DNA of 64,000 nucleotides from contig OX421507.1 of NCBI GenBank assembly GCA_949126835.1, positions 33,152,082-33,216,081 on the forward strand, read 5' to 3'. Below, piece by piece: positions 40,216-53,314 of the stretch. The position numbers were made by a program, and so were the translations under genes. Positions within the stretch are counted from its first letter, which is position 1. The number at the start of each line of letters is the position of its first letter. Under the pieces are notes generated by a model. The model was given only the letters and a program-made list of their open reading frames with translations, did no database searches and was not told the DNA's origin. This DNA comes from Anisus vortex (lineage: Eukaryota; Mollusca; Gastropoda; Planorbidae).

Positions 40216-42773
40216 GGGGGAGACAAGAGCTATTCATCTTATATGTTCTTCTTTCGTTTACGTAAAGATGTTTTGCAGATTTTATTTTACGAAAACAAGA
40301 TCACATATATATATATTTTAAGGAAAAAGTAATTACTTGTTGTTTTTTTGTGTTGTCTCGTGTATGCCTAGATCTGTTTATTTCAATATCAAGATATCAA
40401 TCATTCCCGCTATAAATAATGTATTTCTTCTTATCTTATATTTTACAAACGGTCCTTCTAAAAAGAATTTTTTGCGCATTTATCTACGAACTATCTAGAC
40501 TATGTATCTATCAGATCTAGAGGCCTACCTATCTATTTATCAATCTGTAATGTCCACCCCTTATAAAAAAGGATGACTACTTCCTCCAATATTCTTTTGG
40601 CTTCTCTGGTGCCCTAGTTGGCCTTTTTTTTTTGCCCTAAGGTCCTTTTGCATAATAATATGCCGCACTTAAAAATTGTGGTTTTAAGATTGGTAGTACT
40701 GTGCTTATCTTTGCATTTCCTTTACTTGTTTGCTCAGCCCTGGGTTTATTCTATTGTTTTATGTCAAGTGTGCGCTAGTCCCTATTGCATCTCTCCACTT
40801 GCTTTTGGTCTGCGGCTAGTATTTCCCATGTATAGATGTCTGGGTGTATATGCTTGATATACCAGCTCTGTTTCTAGGGCATTTGTTATCTTGCTATCAG
40901 ATGGTTAGTAGATGCGGAGGAAGCTGACTTGGAATTTATTAAAAAGCACTGCCCTGTTTTCCTCGCATAGGCCCCTACTGCAACGTTGGCAGTATCGTAG
41001 AACTGGATATTTATAACTTGGTGGCTGTAAAAAGTCTTTTTCTCTCCTAAGGCGTCCAACACCTATATTGGCAGCATGTGCTCGTGTGAATTTTCGTCGA
41101 CCTTGAGTTTAGGCTCTTGCCTGTAATTACTGGTTCTGTTTGCATTGTTCCTGGTGCTGATGCCAATCCTCAGTTTTCTTGATGTTTCTGGTGATACTGA
41201 ATGAATTTCATGAATTGGTCCATGAGATGTTGCATTTAATTTTCTGTTTCATCATCCACAGTCATCCGCAAACAGAAAGTCACTTTGGAAAACATCGTTT
41301 AAAATTATGACTCACTTTAAAGTCACTTAAGGAAAATAAAATTCTAGCTCCGCTTACTAAAATGTGTCAAATGTGGTACAAAAAAAGTGACATCAAATCA
41401 CAAGAAACATAACTCTTTGTTTACAATTAAAACACTGGACTTTTCGAAACGATTCCAAATTAATTTGGAATAGCAAACTTATATCGACTTTGTTTTCTTT
41501 TGAACTCGTGAAAAGGGGGATAGGATCTTTATATTAACTCGTAAACTTTCTTTGTATAAAATATGATCGTTGGAAAACTAATTGAACCACTTTTTGCAAT
41601 GCTATCGAGATGAAACTTGCAACATTTGGCAACACATTATTTTAAATTTTTAGCCAAACTCCTTTTTCAAACTCAAGTCTAAAAGAATCACTTCTTAGCT
41701 TCTTTATTACATTACATTCTATGATGCACATTTTTAAAATCCTTATCTAATATTTATTGAAACCCTTTTCTCTACTGAGCTATATATAATATATAGTGGA
41801 TCAAACTGTATATTAATCTAGCTATCTTTATATGTCTATAATATATATCTATATATATCTACCTATCTATCAATCTATATATAAATTATTAAGATTAATA
41901 GATTCACTGATAGATGATATATTATATTCTTATACATTCTCCGGAAGGCAAATGCAGAATTTAAATGATTATAATGTTGTTTATTAACACTTGAGGTAGC
42001 TGAATACAAATATAACATTAAAAGCTCTAAACAAGGTGGCCTCTTTGCTGTCCAGCTCAATGTTAGTTAAAGTACTATTGGTGGTGTTTTATGTTAAAAA
42101 AAACAAAGAAGAATTGGGATGAAAAGTCTGGACTAATAGTAGCCTCAATGACCACGGGATCTTGGAAAGCTTTGTATACAAGATGAGGATTATGTCTTTA
42201 CAGTGTGAGAGTGACACAAAAAAAGTTTCTAAAAATAGAACCTTAGATTTTTGGAATGCCAACGAAACAACGTTTCGAATAAACTTACTCTTGAGAAAAA
42301 TAGTGTCTGATCAAACAAAAATTAAATAATGCATTCAGCAGAACGTTCATAGTCAGTTGTATTCTGGAAATAGATCTATATTATGTGTGACATAAACACA
42401 CACATGAAAGTGGCTCTAAAAGCTTTGTGTGTGGGGGTGTTGACGTTTTTGACAAGCATTGCTTTTATTATGTTCATGAAACTAACATACATTTTGTTCA
42501 GCTCAATATAGTTGTCATAATCATACCGTTGTGAGTAAAAGTATCATTTCAATTCATTAAGAATAGCTTATTTTATAGAATTTTTTGGTTTCATAGTTGA
42601 ATTATGTCAGTTATGTCATGTCTATTAAAGTTTATCAGTAAATTTAACATCTCGATTACTAAATATCTGCCTATCTATAGGCATATCTACCTACCCATAT
42701 ATTATCTATCTATCTATGGATTAAACTGTATATGTATCCAGCTATCTTTATATGTCTCTAATCTATCTACCTT
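40216..42773. other. 2.5 kb without a supported gene
   Basis: AT-rich DNA with TATATA and CTATCTAT microsatellites (41760-41890, 42650-42770). No coding segment recognised. Confidence 0.5.
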
Positions 42774-43010
42774 ATGACAACAATCAAACTGCGCAAACCG
42801 ACATGGTTCGGTCAGGTGCTGCGGTATAATAACTTGCCAAAATCAATCCTCCAAGGCACTGTAGAAGGTGGACGTCGGTGGACGTCGGAGAGGCCGTCAG
42901 CGGAGATGCTGGTTCGACAATGTAAAAGATTGGACAGGGCTGCAGTTTACTCAACTATTGACAACCGCTCAAGATTGGCAGAAGTGGAGAAAGTTGGAAT
43001 CTAATTCATT
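42774..43010 (+). pseudogene. LINE reverse transcriptase C-terminal fragment
   Basis: Reads LRKPTWFGQVLRYNNLPKSI, then LQGTVEGGRRW and VRQCKRLDRAAVYSTIDN, the end of an RTE/CR1-type polyprotein (WFGH..R....ILQGTV.GGRRRG). 5'-truncated. Confidence 0.85.
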
Positions 43011-44083
43011 AAACACAAGTCCGAGTCTATAGACATATAGTATTTTTCTATATATCCGTTTTCTCTCTGTCTTGATATAAATATATTTTACTATATATAT
43101 TATATATAATATATCTAGCTATTTTTCTAAACCCCTTTAATTTCATAGGCCCTACATCTATTTTTCACTTTCGCCTATACCATAGGTTCTCAACGGGGGC
43201 GATATCGCCCCCCGGGGGGTGGTGAGAAGCTTTAGGGGGGGGCGCTGACATTCCCTAGGGCGATTGGGGGGCGGTGAAGGGCAAGTGGGCGGTACAAACG
43301 TACCTGATATATTTTAACACCTCAGCTATATGAATCGATTAGTTTTTGGAGGATGAAATGTGATGTATACGCAAGTGCCGCTAAATACCTAATATCCCCC
43401 AACAGTATGCCTACATATTATTATATTATAAATATTAAACGAGAAAAAATTGGGGGTATATTTGTGGGTTTGTGTGTTTGTGTCAGCGTTCTCGAAAACG
43501 GGCCCAACGATTTTTGCGAAAACTGTCCTATTGATGTATTCTGGTGAGAAAATGCGTTTTTGATCAATATCGTTTCTTTTGAACCTCTGCTTGACCCTCA
43601 ATTTTTGGAAAAACCACTGACCATTTCTAAAAATAGCTTTTAAATTAAGTTAAAAGAAAAAAAAAGCATGTCATTGGATTCCCCATATAGCGCGATCGCG
43701 TTCAATATAACTCTTTTGACGTCATAATCAAGACGACTTTAATTTACTCTCAGCGCTTCGGTAATTCCCGTTTTAAAGCATTTAAATCGTTACCATTTTC
43801 GCCGCGCAATGAAATAAAATCAGCATGACATTGTATCATCAATAAAAAAAATAAAGTTAAGATATGTTTTAACTTTGTATTTTGCGCTCCAATTAGTTTT
43901 TAATATGCTTCTTTTAAACTGAAAGTGAACTTTCATAAACATCTTTTAACTACAGAAGCAGACACTATTTCAAAAAATTATTTCTTGCATGACTTCGTAT
44001 ATAAATGATTCAGTGGATACAAATATAAAACCAAACAGAGCAGCCTAGCTAAGGTGCATTAACAACAATTAAAGAATAAACAA

Positions 44084-45290
44084 ATGTGTAGATTACAGCA
44101 ACTAGAAAATGAAACTATAGATGAGACAGAAACGAGATTGGATTATCAAAGAAAGCGTAGGACAAAACAATTAGAGGAAGAAACTGCAAAAGAACGAGAA
44201 AGACAATTGGAAGAAAAAAGAAAGCGGAGGAAAAAACAACTAGATGAGGAACTTAAATTCATGTTTCGCATTGGCTTCGTTTAACGTAGATGACGTAGAT
44301 AACGATCGGACAATAAATAGTCACGGAATCTACAGCTTTCTAGCAGCAGGACAAGTCTACCAGAAGATGAATACGGCAGTAAATCCAACACAAAATGTTA
44401 AGGGTGAATTTAAAAGTCCACAATACGGACAGGTGTACTTCTTAGATTCAGATGACGCCGTCACCGAGCAACTGAAACATCCACTCAATCATGAAATCAG
44501 TCAATCTCTAATTAGTTCATTGGAACAAATAAGATCAAGCAACTCTCTTGCACAAACTTTTATGATGATGAGAGAAGTGGAAGAAAAGGTCAACCGTCAT
44601 GCTACTGAAGAAGGGCATGCACCACCGTATGTGCGGCTTATTTTCACATTGCCAGAAGGATCCGTGTAAAAAAAAATAATGCACATTTATCCGGCGAAGT
44701 ATGTACTGTCGTTACATTAAATTCAGATCAAAGCAATCCAGATAACAAAATGGTGGTTTATAAGCGTGTCCAAAAAAATTTTACTTTGAAGAATTTAGAC
44801 AGCCGCGTAGAGCCTTTTACTTACCCGGTGTTTTTTTTCTAAAGGGAGATTAGGCTTCTCTGTTGCCTTATGCGAGCCGACAACACCTTACACGCTTTGA
44901 AATGGCCCAGTACCGTATTGCTTTTCCACCCCATCTTACCAAAAACCTACATTCAAAAACCTGACTGTGTGTGGTTCCTGATATGCGAGAAATTAAATTC
45001 AATGCCCTGCATTTTGGAGGCCGGCTTTTTCAGCAGTATCTCGTGGATACGTACGTTCGATTGGAACGCGATCGTATTCAGTAGATCAAGAACAATCAAA
45101 AGAAGATATATTCTGACAAATACATAGGAGTCACCCGTTTTCTTCAAGATCTGGAAGAAAAGAATAATGCTGATATTGGTGAAAGTATTATTCTACCCTC
45201 ATCGTTTCCAGGCTTGAATAGAGACTACGGTGAACACTTTGAAGATGTTGTGGCTATTGTTCGCACTGTTATGCTCTGCAATTTTGATTA
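44084..45290 (+). pseudogene. Helitron-like replication initiator N-terminal region, broken
   Basis: The first frame has a charged helix (KRRTKQLEEETAKERERQLEE). The second has FALASFNVDDVDNDRT, HGIYSFLAAGQVYQKM and the frame through FTLPEGSV. After stops and shifts, KYIGVTRFLQDLEEKN, IGESIILPSSFPGLNRDYGE and HFEDVVAIVRT follow. This matches the order of the Helitron_like_N domain (QGQ.YH..., then R.....VLPSSF.G..R). The downstream Rep catalytic motifs and helicase are absent. Confidence 0.82.
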
Positions 45291-45717
45291 GTCATAAAGA
45301 ATCTCATTGAAGATAGAGTTGTTCTACTAATAACAGCTTATCAATGGACATTAATTAAATTATATCACCAAGTAATTGTTCTTTTGAGAGCCCTTAAAGC
45401 AGATTACAATAGATATTGTAATGAAAAAGAAAAGAGATGAATACAAAATACATTTGTAGGCCCATACCTGATTAAATATACTCCCTGTAAATAGTAGCCT
45501 AAATTATATGCATGTATCTTATTGTTTACAATTTCTCTATTGTTTTAAAGATCTTTGATGTTAAAGATATGTATCAAATATTCTAACACTATTATTAATT
45601 TCACCCTATAAAGACCGATCTCAGATCGGTCACCCCGATATTTATTATATTAATAAGCAATAGGAATCGCAGTGACTTTTCGATGAAGTAGGGGTCTGTA
45701 TTTGGCAAATATAGTGT

Positions 45718-45800
45718 GCGGCCGGCTGGTCCTGTGGTTGGTTCACCGGACTGTCAACCCTACTGACAGATCACTGTCGCCCTAACATCTGCTAATATTA
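45718..45800 (+). mobile_element. SINE family 2 fragment
   Basis: CGGCTGGTCCTGTGGTTGGT and TTCACCGGACTGTCAACC match the head of the copy at 49203; the B-box part is missing. Confidence 0.75.
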
Positions 45801-46733
45801 ATGATATTTTGATCTCAGTTTAACCGAGATGTCCTTAATGTATTTTAAACCGTTTCCGATAAAACAAAGTATTGTTAAGTGGAATAGATAAGTAGTAATC
45901 ATACAAACTGGGTAGTTATTGTAATGTTTAAAAGTATACATATAAATTCTTTAGTCATGTAATATTTATATAATTTTCAAATACTTTTTACAGTTTGATC
46001 ATTTCAAAGTTATAAATTGTAAGCCATTTATTTTTTTTAAAAGGAAAAAAAAACAGAAATATTAGCTCAAATGAAACGGGCTAATTATCTCCCTTTAGCA
46101 AATAAATGTTTCCACATTTGATTCAATAATGATGCCGAACAAGTTCTGTTTTGTAATATAACAAATATTACTGATTATTAGACCTAAGGCTTTTGCAACC
46201 AAAATTGATACAAAAATAGACAAATTGCTAGCAATACACCAGGCAAACGATTCGCATTGATTTATTTAAACCGTTTGTTAAGGTAATTTATTGATCTATT
46301 AATTCTTACACTATGTTTCCTTTTCAGTTTTTTTAAAGATAATTAATCACACAAAAAGTTTAGTCCGCCTAAAAAAATTGCGGAAACTTATAGTCCAGAT
46401 GGGCTGAAAAGGGGGGGGGGGGGCGGTGAGCGGAAAAAAAATTGTAAAAGGGGGCGGTGAGCCGAAAAAGGTTGAGAACCTATGGCCTATACCATACCCC
46501 GTGAGTAGGTCATTGGGACGCCATTGCTGAATGTTGCACTAACGCTCGCCACTTTTCACGGTCTTGTGTCGCCCTTTAGAATTAGGAGTTACTAAAGGAA
46601 ATGCTGGTTTACTCTTTTACACCGTCCTCCCGTCTTCTGTCTGCATCTATCTATCTGTCCTTTTTTATCAATTTATTCATAAATCTATCTTTCTGTTCAA
46701 CTTTCTATCCATCTACCTATATAACTATACAAC

Positions 46734-47803
46734 AGAGGCCGACCGAAAATCGATTTTGGTTTCGGCGCTGAAAGTAGGCAAATAGCCTCTTTCGGAGTAG
46801 TTTCAGTTTCGACAGAAGCCAAGAAGTTAGATTTCGGTTTCGGCCGAAACATTCAGTCATCAGCCGAATATTTAGTTTAACTTTCAAAATTCAGACTGCA
46901 ACGCTAGTGCTGCATCTATTACTCTGCTTATCGATAATTTCATTTAGTTAAACTGTTGTGAATTAATCTGTGTGAAGTAGAAAATAGAAGTTAATAATAA
47001 ACGAATTATTTAATCACCCCAAAGAATGTCGAAAAATGGAGGGTGGCTTTGTTGCAGTCCTATTTTAGGGGGTCAACTAGGTTTTGAACTATACGACCAG
47101 TTGCCTCCCCTTCTCACTGAGCTGACCGCTATGGTCACCGAGTAGCACGAGATGAAATGTGTAACAAACAGATTTTTTTAGTACGCAGACACACCAGCCG
47201 GTATCGAAAAAAAAGGGGGGGGGTTACAGCTGTTTTTAGTTTTGGCGAGAGAGTTGGTAATGTGTTAGTTGCGAACTAGAGCTTTTTGTTGAATGTTGAT
47301 ATCTTATAAGTTTACAGACGTTCTTTCTAGGTAGAAAGAAGATTATTACGTCCACTAGGCCCAAAACTCCTGCAGGGCGACAGGGATCCGTCGGTGGCAG
47401 GGATAGAACCCGCGACGCGTCAGTTGGTAATTGGTTGACAGTCCGGTGATGTAGTGAGGACCGAAGCTGTAAGCGAGATATCTAGAGTAAACTTGTATTT
47501 TCCAAGACCTCATGTTTGTTGAGTCATAAAAGACATGGAATCGATAATTAGAAGAATCAACCAATGAACGAATTTCAAGTAGAGGTTTTAGATATAAGCT
47601 ACCCGTAACAAGTTTGTGTGCTTAACATTTAAACGTAAAAAAGTGCATTTAACAGGTTTAATAAAATGGCTTTGTGTTATGTACCTAGGTCACCATCTTT
47701 TTAAATTCTTTTTTTGCATTTGTCATTTTTGTGTAGTTTTGCCGAATTTAAAAAAAATATGTCATAATATTTAGAGACAAATTCAGTTTCTGTCGGCCTC
47801 TAC
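46734..47803. mobile_element. hAT-like MITE/non-autonomous element, 1.07 kb
   Basis: Ends AGAGGCCGACCGAAA and the inverted TTTCTGTCGGCCTCT, with TTTCGGTTTCGGC subterminal motifs. CTATACAA before and CTATAGGC after may be a decayed 8 bp duplication. A SINE (47315-47470) is nested inside. Confidence 0.75.
47315..47470 (-). mobile_element. tRNA-derived SINE, family 2, copy on minus strand
   Basis: B box GGGTTCTATCC on the minus strand (47411-47401). The body GGGCCTAGTGGACG and AACGTCTGTAAACTTATAAG matches the copy at 49203-49390. Confidence 0.82.
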
Positions 47804-48017
47804 TATAGGCTACAGTGGACTAAGGAGGTGCCAAACTACTCGGCCAAGCGCCATGGCACTGTTACCGCAACATGGCTCTAACTTGTAAAACTACATTTAA
47901 TCATGGCTTTTTGCATTACAGGTACTGTCCAGAATGAATGAAATTGCGTGTCTGCAGCTATATTTATATTTACACATTTATATTCTCCCATGATTTATGT
48001 ATATATATTATATATCT

Positions 48018-48161
48018 CAGTGCTTTTTTGTTAAAAAAAAAGGTAGCTGAACTCAAATTTATGTCCGTCGTGTCATAAAGAGAAATAACACTGAAATTAG
48101 TTGTCTATGGAAAAAAGGCGCCGGTACGCCGTACGTGCGTACCGGCACAAAAAAAGCACTG
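48018..48161. mobile_element. 144 bp hAT-like MITE
   Basis: CAGTGCTTTTTTGT and ACAAAAAAAGCACTG are inverted ends; GTGCGTACCGGCAC lies just inside. The flanking TA repeats hide any target duplication. Confidence 0.75.
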
Positions 48162-49202
48162 TATATATATATATCCTTTTTATATATTTTCTATAATATT
48201 GGCGCTTTATTATTATTGGTGTTTCATTATTGTTGGTCGTGACTTGAAATGTTTAAACAAGATTTAGTCGTTACTAATTTATCCGTGCTTATCTAAAGGA
48301 GAAAAAAATATTAGGGCAACTAAGTTGATTTAAATTGTTTGGTATAAAAGACTGAATAACCACTGTCTGTTTCCTTAATAAATTATAAGCATAGTCACTG
48401 TAGGCCTATGTTAGCATATTATATAACTAGTTAGGCTTAGCCAGTGTATATTATCTACAATATTAATGCACACTAATTAAAAAAAAGAATAGTAATTTTC
48501 AGAATTATGTTTACTTTTTTTTTTCCGGGTTTTTAAACGTCGACACCAGGCGTTGTCTCCATGCCCCAAATTTTGGCACCTAAAGTTGTTGGCACCTAAA
48601 GTTGTTAGCACCTAAAGTTGTTTGCGCCATGCACCAATCACCTTTCTCTACACACTACAGTTCACTCCATTACATACATTACAGTACATTATGCATCAGA
48701 GGGCACATTGTATATCGACATAGCGCATGATGGCAAATTCGATGGTCACTTGGTCAAATAATATAATCGTTTTTACAAGAGTCTTAATGCCGGCACGGAC
48801 TCTACCCCAGAGATTTCTACTAAACAAACGTTGTAAAATGTTAGTCAGGGCAATGGGCAGACGGTTAGGTGGAATAATTGTGACACAACGGTAACATTTG
48901 GCCATACAATCATCTCATGAGCTGTGGGCAGTGAGAATAAAGAGGGTAAAATCGGTTGGACATTGTAAAAGTATCACAGTACCCTTATTTTTATACTAGG
49001 AGCTATGCCCGTCAAAGTGACGGAGAAACGAATGAGTGTGTTTTGTTAAAAGAGAAAGAAGAAAAAAAATACAATAAAAACTGTAGTGAGAACGTTTCTT
49101 TCGGTATTTAGTTTTTGATAATTTTTATTGTTTACGTAGACTGGCCCTGGAACATGCATAATATGAATAGTTGCTGTCAAGCTTCTTTCTTATTAATAAT
49201 AT
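48162..49202. other. No supported gene
   Basis: AT-rich DNA with a short GGCACCTAAAGTTGTT triplicate at 48575-48625. The minus-strand frame 48696-48905 has no recognisable domain. Confidence 0.5.
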
Positions 49203-49390
49203 TAAACAACGGCTGGTCCAGCGGTTAGTTCACCGGACTGTCAACCAAAATCAACGGACACGTCGCGGGTTCTATCCCTGCCACCGACGGATCCCTGTCG
49301 CCCTGCAGGAGTTTTGGGCCTAGTGGACGAAATAATCTTCTATCTAGAAGGAACGTCTGTAAACTTATAAGAAACTTATAAGAAATCTCT
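49203..49390 (+). mobile_element. tRNA-derived SINE, family 2, intact-looking copy
   Basis: The A-box region GGCTGGTCCAGCGGTTAG and B box GGGTTCTATCC lie at 49210-49277. The body is GGAGTTTTGGGCCTAGTGGA; the tail is a duplicated AAACTTATAAG. Confidence 0.88.
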
Positions 49391-49995
49391 GTACAATAAT
49401 AATATCAAAAGGAATAAAAAAAAAACAAAGACAAATACATAACAGTAAAAAAGTATAATATAATATAAAAAAGTAGACAATAATAGTTTGAAGTACGGGA
49501 AAACCCAGTACCCTTATATTTATATTATTTTTTCATAACCAGAAACAACCGTTAAAATTGTTGATCAAAAAGTCATGGAGATTAAAGAATTACTGAACGT
49601 TTTAATACATCTAAATTCTGTTTGAAGGAAGATGGCTTTTTAAAAATAGCCCTGTGATGGATACTAACGGGTGATTGGCAGGGGAAGGGAGACCACTGGC
49701 AACATGTAGAAGAATTGAAGGCCATTACCATTAACAAAATCTGGCATGAAGTCAGTTGACGCGCACAGGACACGAGGCATGGCGGGTGTTTGTTATGGGG
49801 AGAATAAAAAAAAAGAGAATTCTGTTTATATATTGCATATGTTTGTATATGATGTTATTATTTCTTTTATTAATTATGTTTGTTTTAAAAATACTGTATG
49901 CTTATAGACTTTTGTGCTTAATGAAATGTATTCTACGTTGACTGATAGTATTATAAGCTAGTAGTTTCGCTATGTTAAAATATCAATAATTAATA

Positions 49996-50202
49996 ATGTC
50001 CCCCACCAACCACAATGACCAACATGAAGTGTCCATTAGAGATGTCAAAGTAACACGACGGACAGCCAATACTTCCAGCAGCCGCTCTCCCTCTATCTCC
50101 CACCACCTCCCCAATACCAGACAGTACTCATTTCTTCTGTCTGAAGACCACAGAGGGTATCCAGTGACCAACAACAAAAAAGTTCCAGTCATGTTTCTTT
50201 AG
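49996..50202 (+). CDS. Hypothetical exon-like frame
   Basis: 68 codons with GC clearly above the surroundings, reading SPTNHNDQHEVSIRDVKV and RTANTSSSRSPSISHHLP, then a TAG stop. No known family. It could be a coding exon of the plus-strand gene inferred at 58.2 kb, or the antisense frame could be the real one; neither is proved. Confidence 0.25.
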   Translation: MSPTNHNDQHEVSIRDVKVTRRTANTSSSRSPSISHHLPNTRQYSFLLSEDHRGYPVTNNKKVPVMFL

Positions 50203-50535
50203 GGAGAGAGATTCACTCGACCAAATAAAATAGCACTGGTCCTGGCAAGACTAATAGATAGGCACATTTGTATTTCACTACAACAGGTGTCAGATGGGCG
50301 TTAAGAAAACTTTAGATGAAATATTACTTTTTTTTTAACAACAAAATTATTGTTAGATTTTTATTTAGATAGATGGATAAATAGATGAATGGACAGGTGG
50401 ATTAATGGATGGAAAGAAAGAATGATAGGTGTCAACAATTATTCATTTGTGCATATTTACAAGCTGCTTAATTAGGCTTGTACGTTAGGGGGATGGGAGC
50501 CAATGGTACAAAGTAGAGGAAGGTAGGAGTATTCA
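50203..50535. other. No feature
   Basis: AT-rich DNA with a loose GATAGATGGAT-type repeat near 50370-50410. Confidence 0.5.
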
Positions 50536-50539
50536 AAGG

Positions 50540-51105
50540 GAAATAGTGTACTGTATGTGGGCACAAGGGAAATAGTGTACTGTATGTGGGCACACAGGAA
50601 ATAGTGTACTGTATGTGGGCACAAGGGAAATAGTGTACTGTATGTGGGCACACGGGAAATAGTGTACTGTATGTGGGCACAAGGGAAATAGTGTACTGTA
50701 TGTGGGCACAAGGGAAATAGTGTACTGTATGTGGGCACACGGGAAATAGTGTACTGTATGTGGGCACAAGGGAAATAGTGTACTGTATGTGGGCACACGG
50801 GAAATAGTGTACTGTATGTGGGCACACGGGAAATAGTGTACTGTATGTGGGCACACAGGAAATAGTGTACTGTATGTGGGCACACGGGAAATAGTGTACT
50901 GTATGTGGGCACAAGGGAAATAGTGTACTGTATGTGGGCACACGGGAAATAGTGTACTGTATGTGGGCACACGGGAAATAGTGTACTGTATGTGGGCACA
51001 CGGGAAATAGTGTACTGTATGTGGGCACACGGGAAATAGTGTACTGTATGTGGGCACACGGGAATTAGTGTATTGTATGTGGGCACACGGGAAAAAGTGT
51101 AGGGT
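50540..51105. repeat. 29 bp minisatellite, about 19 units
   Basis: Unit GGGAAATAGTGTACTGTATG plus TGGGCACAC. Two frequent variants differ by CACACGGG/CACAAGGG. All three minus-strand frames are open by chance of composition. Confidence 0.97.
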
Positions 51106-51600
51106 ACGTGGGCACCAGCAGGTTAAGTCTAAACAGGTGCACAGTTTTACCCTAAAGTGTTAAAAAGTGTTAGCTTTTATTTATCTAAGTATCATTAGTT
51201 GAAACGTTAAATTTAGAATGATAAGATACTTGACATTATAAACTCTATTTTTTTAAATCAAATTTCTATGAGCCCAAATGTATAAACATGCCCAAGAATT
51301 ACGTCTAAAAAATAACTCAGCATTAACACAGTGACGTCTAAGTCAAAACAATGACGCATCAGGTTCAAAAAAATCTCAATTTAAGAACAAAGATATCTCA
51401 AATTTAGATGACCTTTCAAATAGTCATCCATTAATATAAAATAAATACATAGAAAATGAAATAGATAATAAAATATAACACAAAGTATAGTAATCTATAA
51501 GTCACCAAAGTGTAGATCTACAAATTAATATGCTAACACTAGAAAACTGTTTTACGAATTATTTTAATTTCTCAAAAATATTTTTTTGTTGTAGTAATTC
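51106..51600. other. No feature
   Basis: AT-rich, no recognised coding or repeat. Confidence 0.5.
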
Positions 51601-51604
51601 AAAC

Positions 51605-51775
51605 TTGACATATAAGTTTGCAGACGGTCCTTCTATAACGTAGACGATTATTACGCACCATGGCCAAAACTCGTGCAGGGCGGCAAGGATTGGTCGGCGG
51701 CATGGCCTAGAACCCGGGCCGTTATGTTGATCGTCCGTTGTACTAATCGAAGGACCAGCCCGCCTCACTCAACTG
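51605..51775 (-). mobile_element. tRNA-derived SINE, family 2, diverged copy
   Basis: The minus strand shows a GGGTTCTAGGCC B-box-like motif (51716-51705), GGCTGGTCCTTCGATTAG at the head and the GACGGTCCTTC/TTTGCAGAC tail. Confidence 0.75.
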
Positions 51776-53314
51776 GTTTAGAGATACAGCTACGGCCTCG
51801 CCCGTTAACACCTTGAAGTTGGATCAAATTATCTGGATTATGTATTAAAAAGTTAGATAATTCTTGTTTGTAATAATTATTTGCGTGGCCAATACTTCTG
51901 AAAAAAAACATCGGGATATTCGGCCGAGGGCGATTTCCGGTTAGGCCCTAGTCATACATACCAATTTAAAAAGAATGAAAAAAAAGAGAGAAAGGAAGAG
52001 AGAGTGAGAGAGAGAGAGTATGAGGAGGAGGAGGAAGAAAAAGAACAAAGACTGAAAAATAATGTATATCAGATTTTATACTTTTCGTCACAATATTGAA
52101 TTAATAACACGTAGCTTTGGTTACTTATTAAATTGTATTGTCTAAGAAAGTATTTAATATTTCCCGCTGCCCACTCAATGTCTATTTGTGAAATATATGA
52201 AAGTATTTGAAATGTAAAAGCATAAGTCTTCAGCCTGTTCCAACACAAATACACACAGACCTACACACACACACACACACACACACAGACACACACGCAA
52301 CATTGATATCGTTAATGGATGTAGGATATTTATGCTGAGCAAGTTAGAGTACTTGACCCAGAAATAAGCTCTTTGAAACTGGCCGAGGAATATGTCATCC
52401 TTTCATTAGAGAATCTCGACTCCCTGCCATTTACTTAATGGCTTTTAAAAATACTCTAATCTGTTTCTTAACATAAAAACTTATATGCTCACAGTACAAT
52501 GGAAATAATGTTAATGTTTAACAAGTAACTTGGGGATTAAATATATTTTAATGGTTGCTTTAACCTAGAAATGCACGAAAACAATGCATATTTTATTTTA
52601 TTTAAAAAGAAGAGTTAATTTTTCTTTCTTACGGGAATGTGTGTCCAGTTTTTAGATAAATTTAAATGATAGAGAATGAACGTTTGCTGATACATTTAAA
52701 AAAAAGACGAAAAAATAACATACAATATTTACATTGTTAATTTAAAGACTAGTTGTGTTAGAGTTTCATTGTTTCAAAGTCAAAGTCGATTCATTATAGG
52801 CCTACCAATATTCATGTTGAAAAATGTTTTTTACATAAACTAGATAGAGGCTCACACATTTAAAGCCAGACAGCCAGACTGAACTTTAAGGCAAAAATGT
52901 GAACATGATGTATTAATAAAATTATTGACATACTAACTATAGATCAAAGGAAGAACACTATAGAACAGTCGTCGTTAGTATTCCCATTATGTTTTTGTTA
53001 AATCTCTACATGAATTAGAACTGCAGTTTTCATCATTTGAAAAAGTAAATATTTTTTTTCTTTTTAATATTTTACTTTGACATGGAAACTTAAAACGAAC
53101 TAATCTTTAAATACATGGACCAGCTATCACTTCTTTCTGACGAGCAGTAATTAACGGAATAAGTTGTCTGAACTAATCAATGAAAACGAATAATATAGCA
53201 TTATGTCAAACATTCATCACAATTCTAGACTAGACAACTAAGAAATAAACTTAGACATCTAGTAGGTATGTACAAACAGTATACTGTATAAACATGGTTT
53301 GTAAATATTTCATT
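51776..53314. other. No supported gene; simple repeats only
   Basis: A purine-rich GAGAGA/GAGGAGGA stretch at 51975-52050 and an (AC)n run at about 52262-52300. The rest is AT-rich without features. Confidence 0.55.

Larger units (their letters stand above)
43181..46484 (+). mobile_element. 3.3 kb hAT-type element with perfect 8 bp duplication and Helitron-derived cargo
   Basis: The termini CATAGGTTCTCAAC and GTTGAGAACCTATG are exact inverted repeats followed by G-rich GGGGGCGGTGA-type blocks. GCCTATAC flanks both sides (43173-43180 and 46485-46492). No hAT transposase is visible. The interior holds a Helitron Rep/helicase N-terminal fragment (44084-45290) and a SINE family 2 fragment (45718-45800). 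Confidence 0.88.

Noticed and set aside
40981..41005. GTTGGCAGTATCGTAG resembling the U4 snRNA 5' region
   Set aside because: The match stops after about 13-16 bases and the rest of U4, including the Sm site and 3' stem, is absent.
50468..51086. Three overlapping minus-strand frames of about 174-204 codons
   Set aside because: All three frames of the same 29 bp array are open, which is expected from composition and not from coding.
52069..52254. Minus-strand 61-codon frame
   Set aside because: No recognisable family or splice context, and it lies next to simple repeats.
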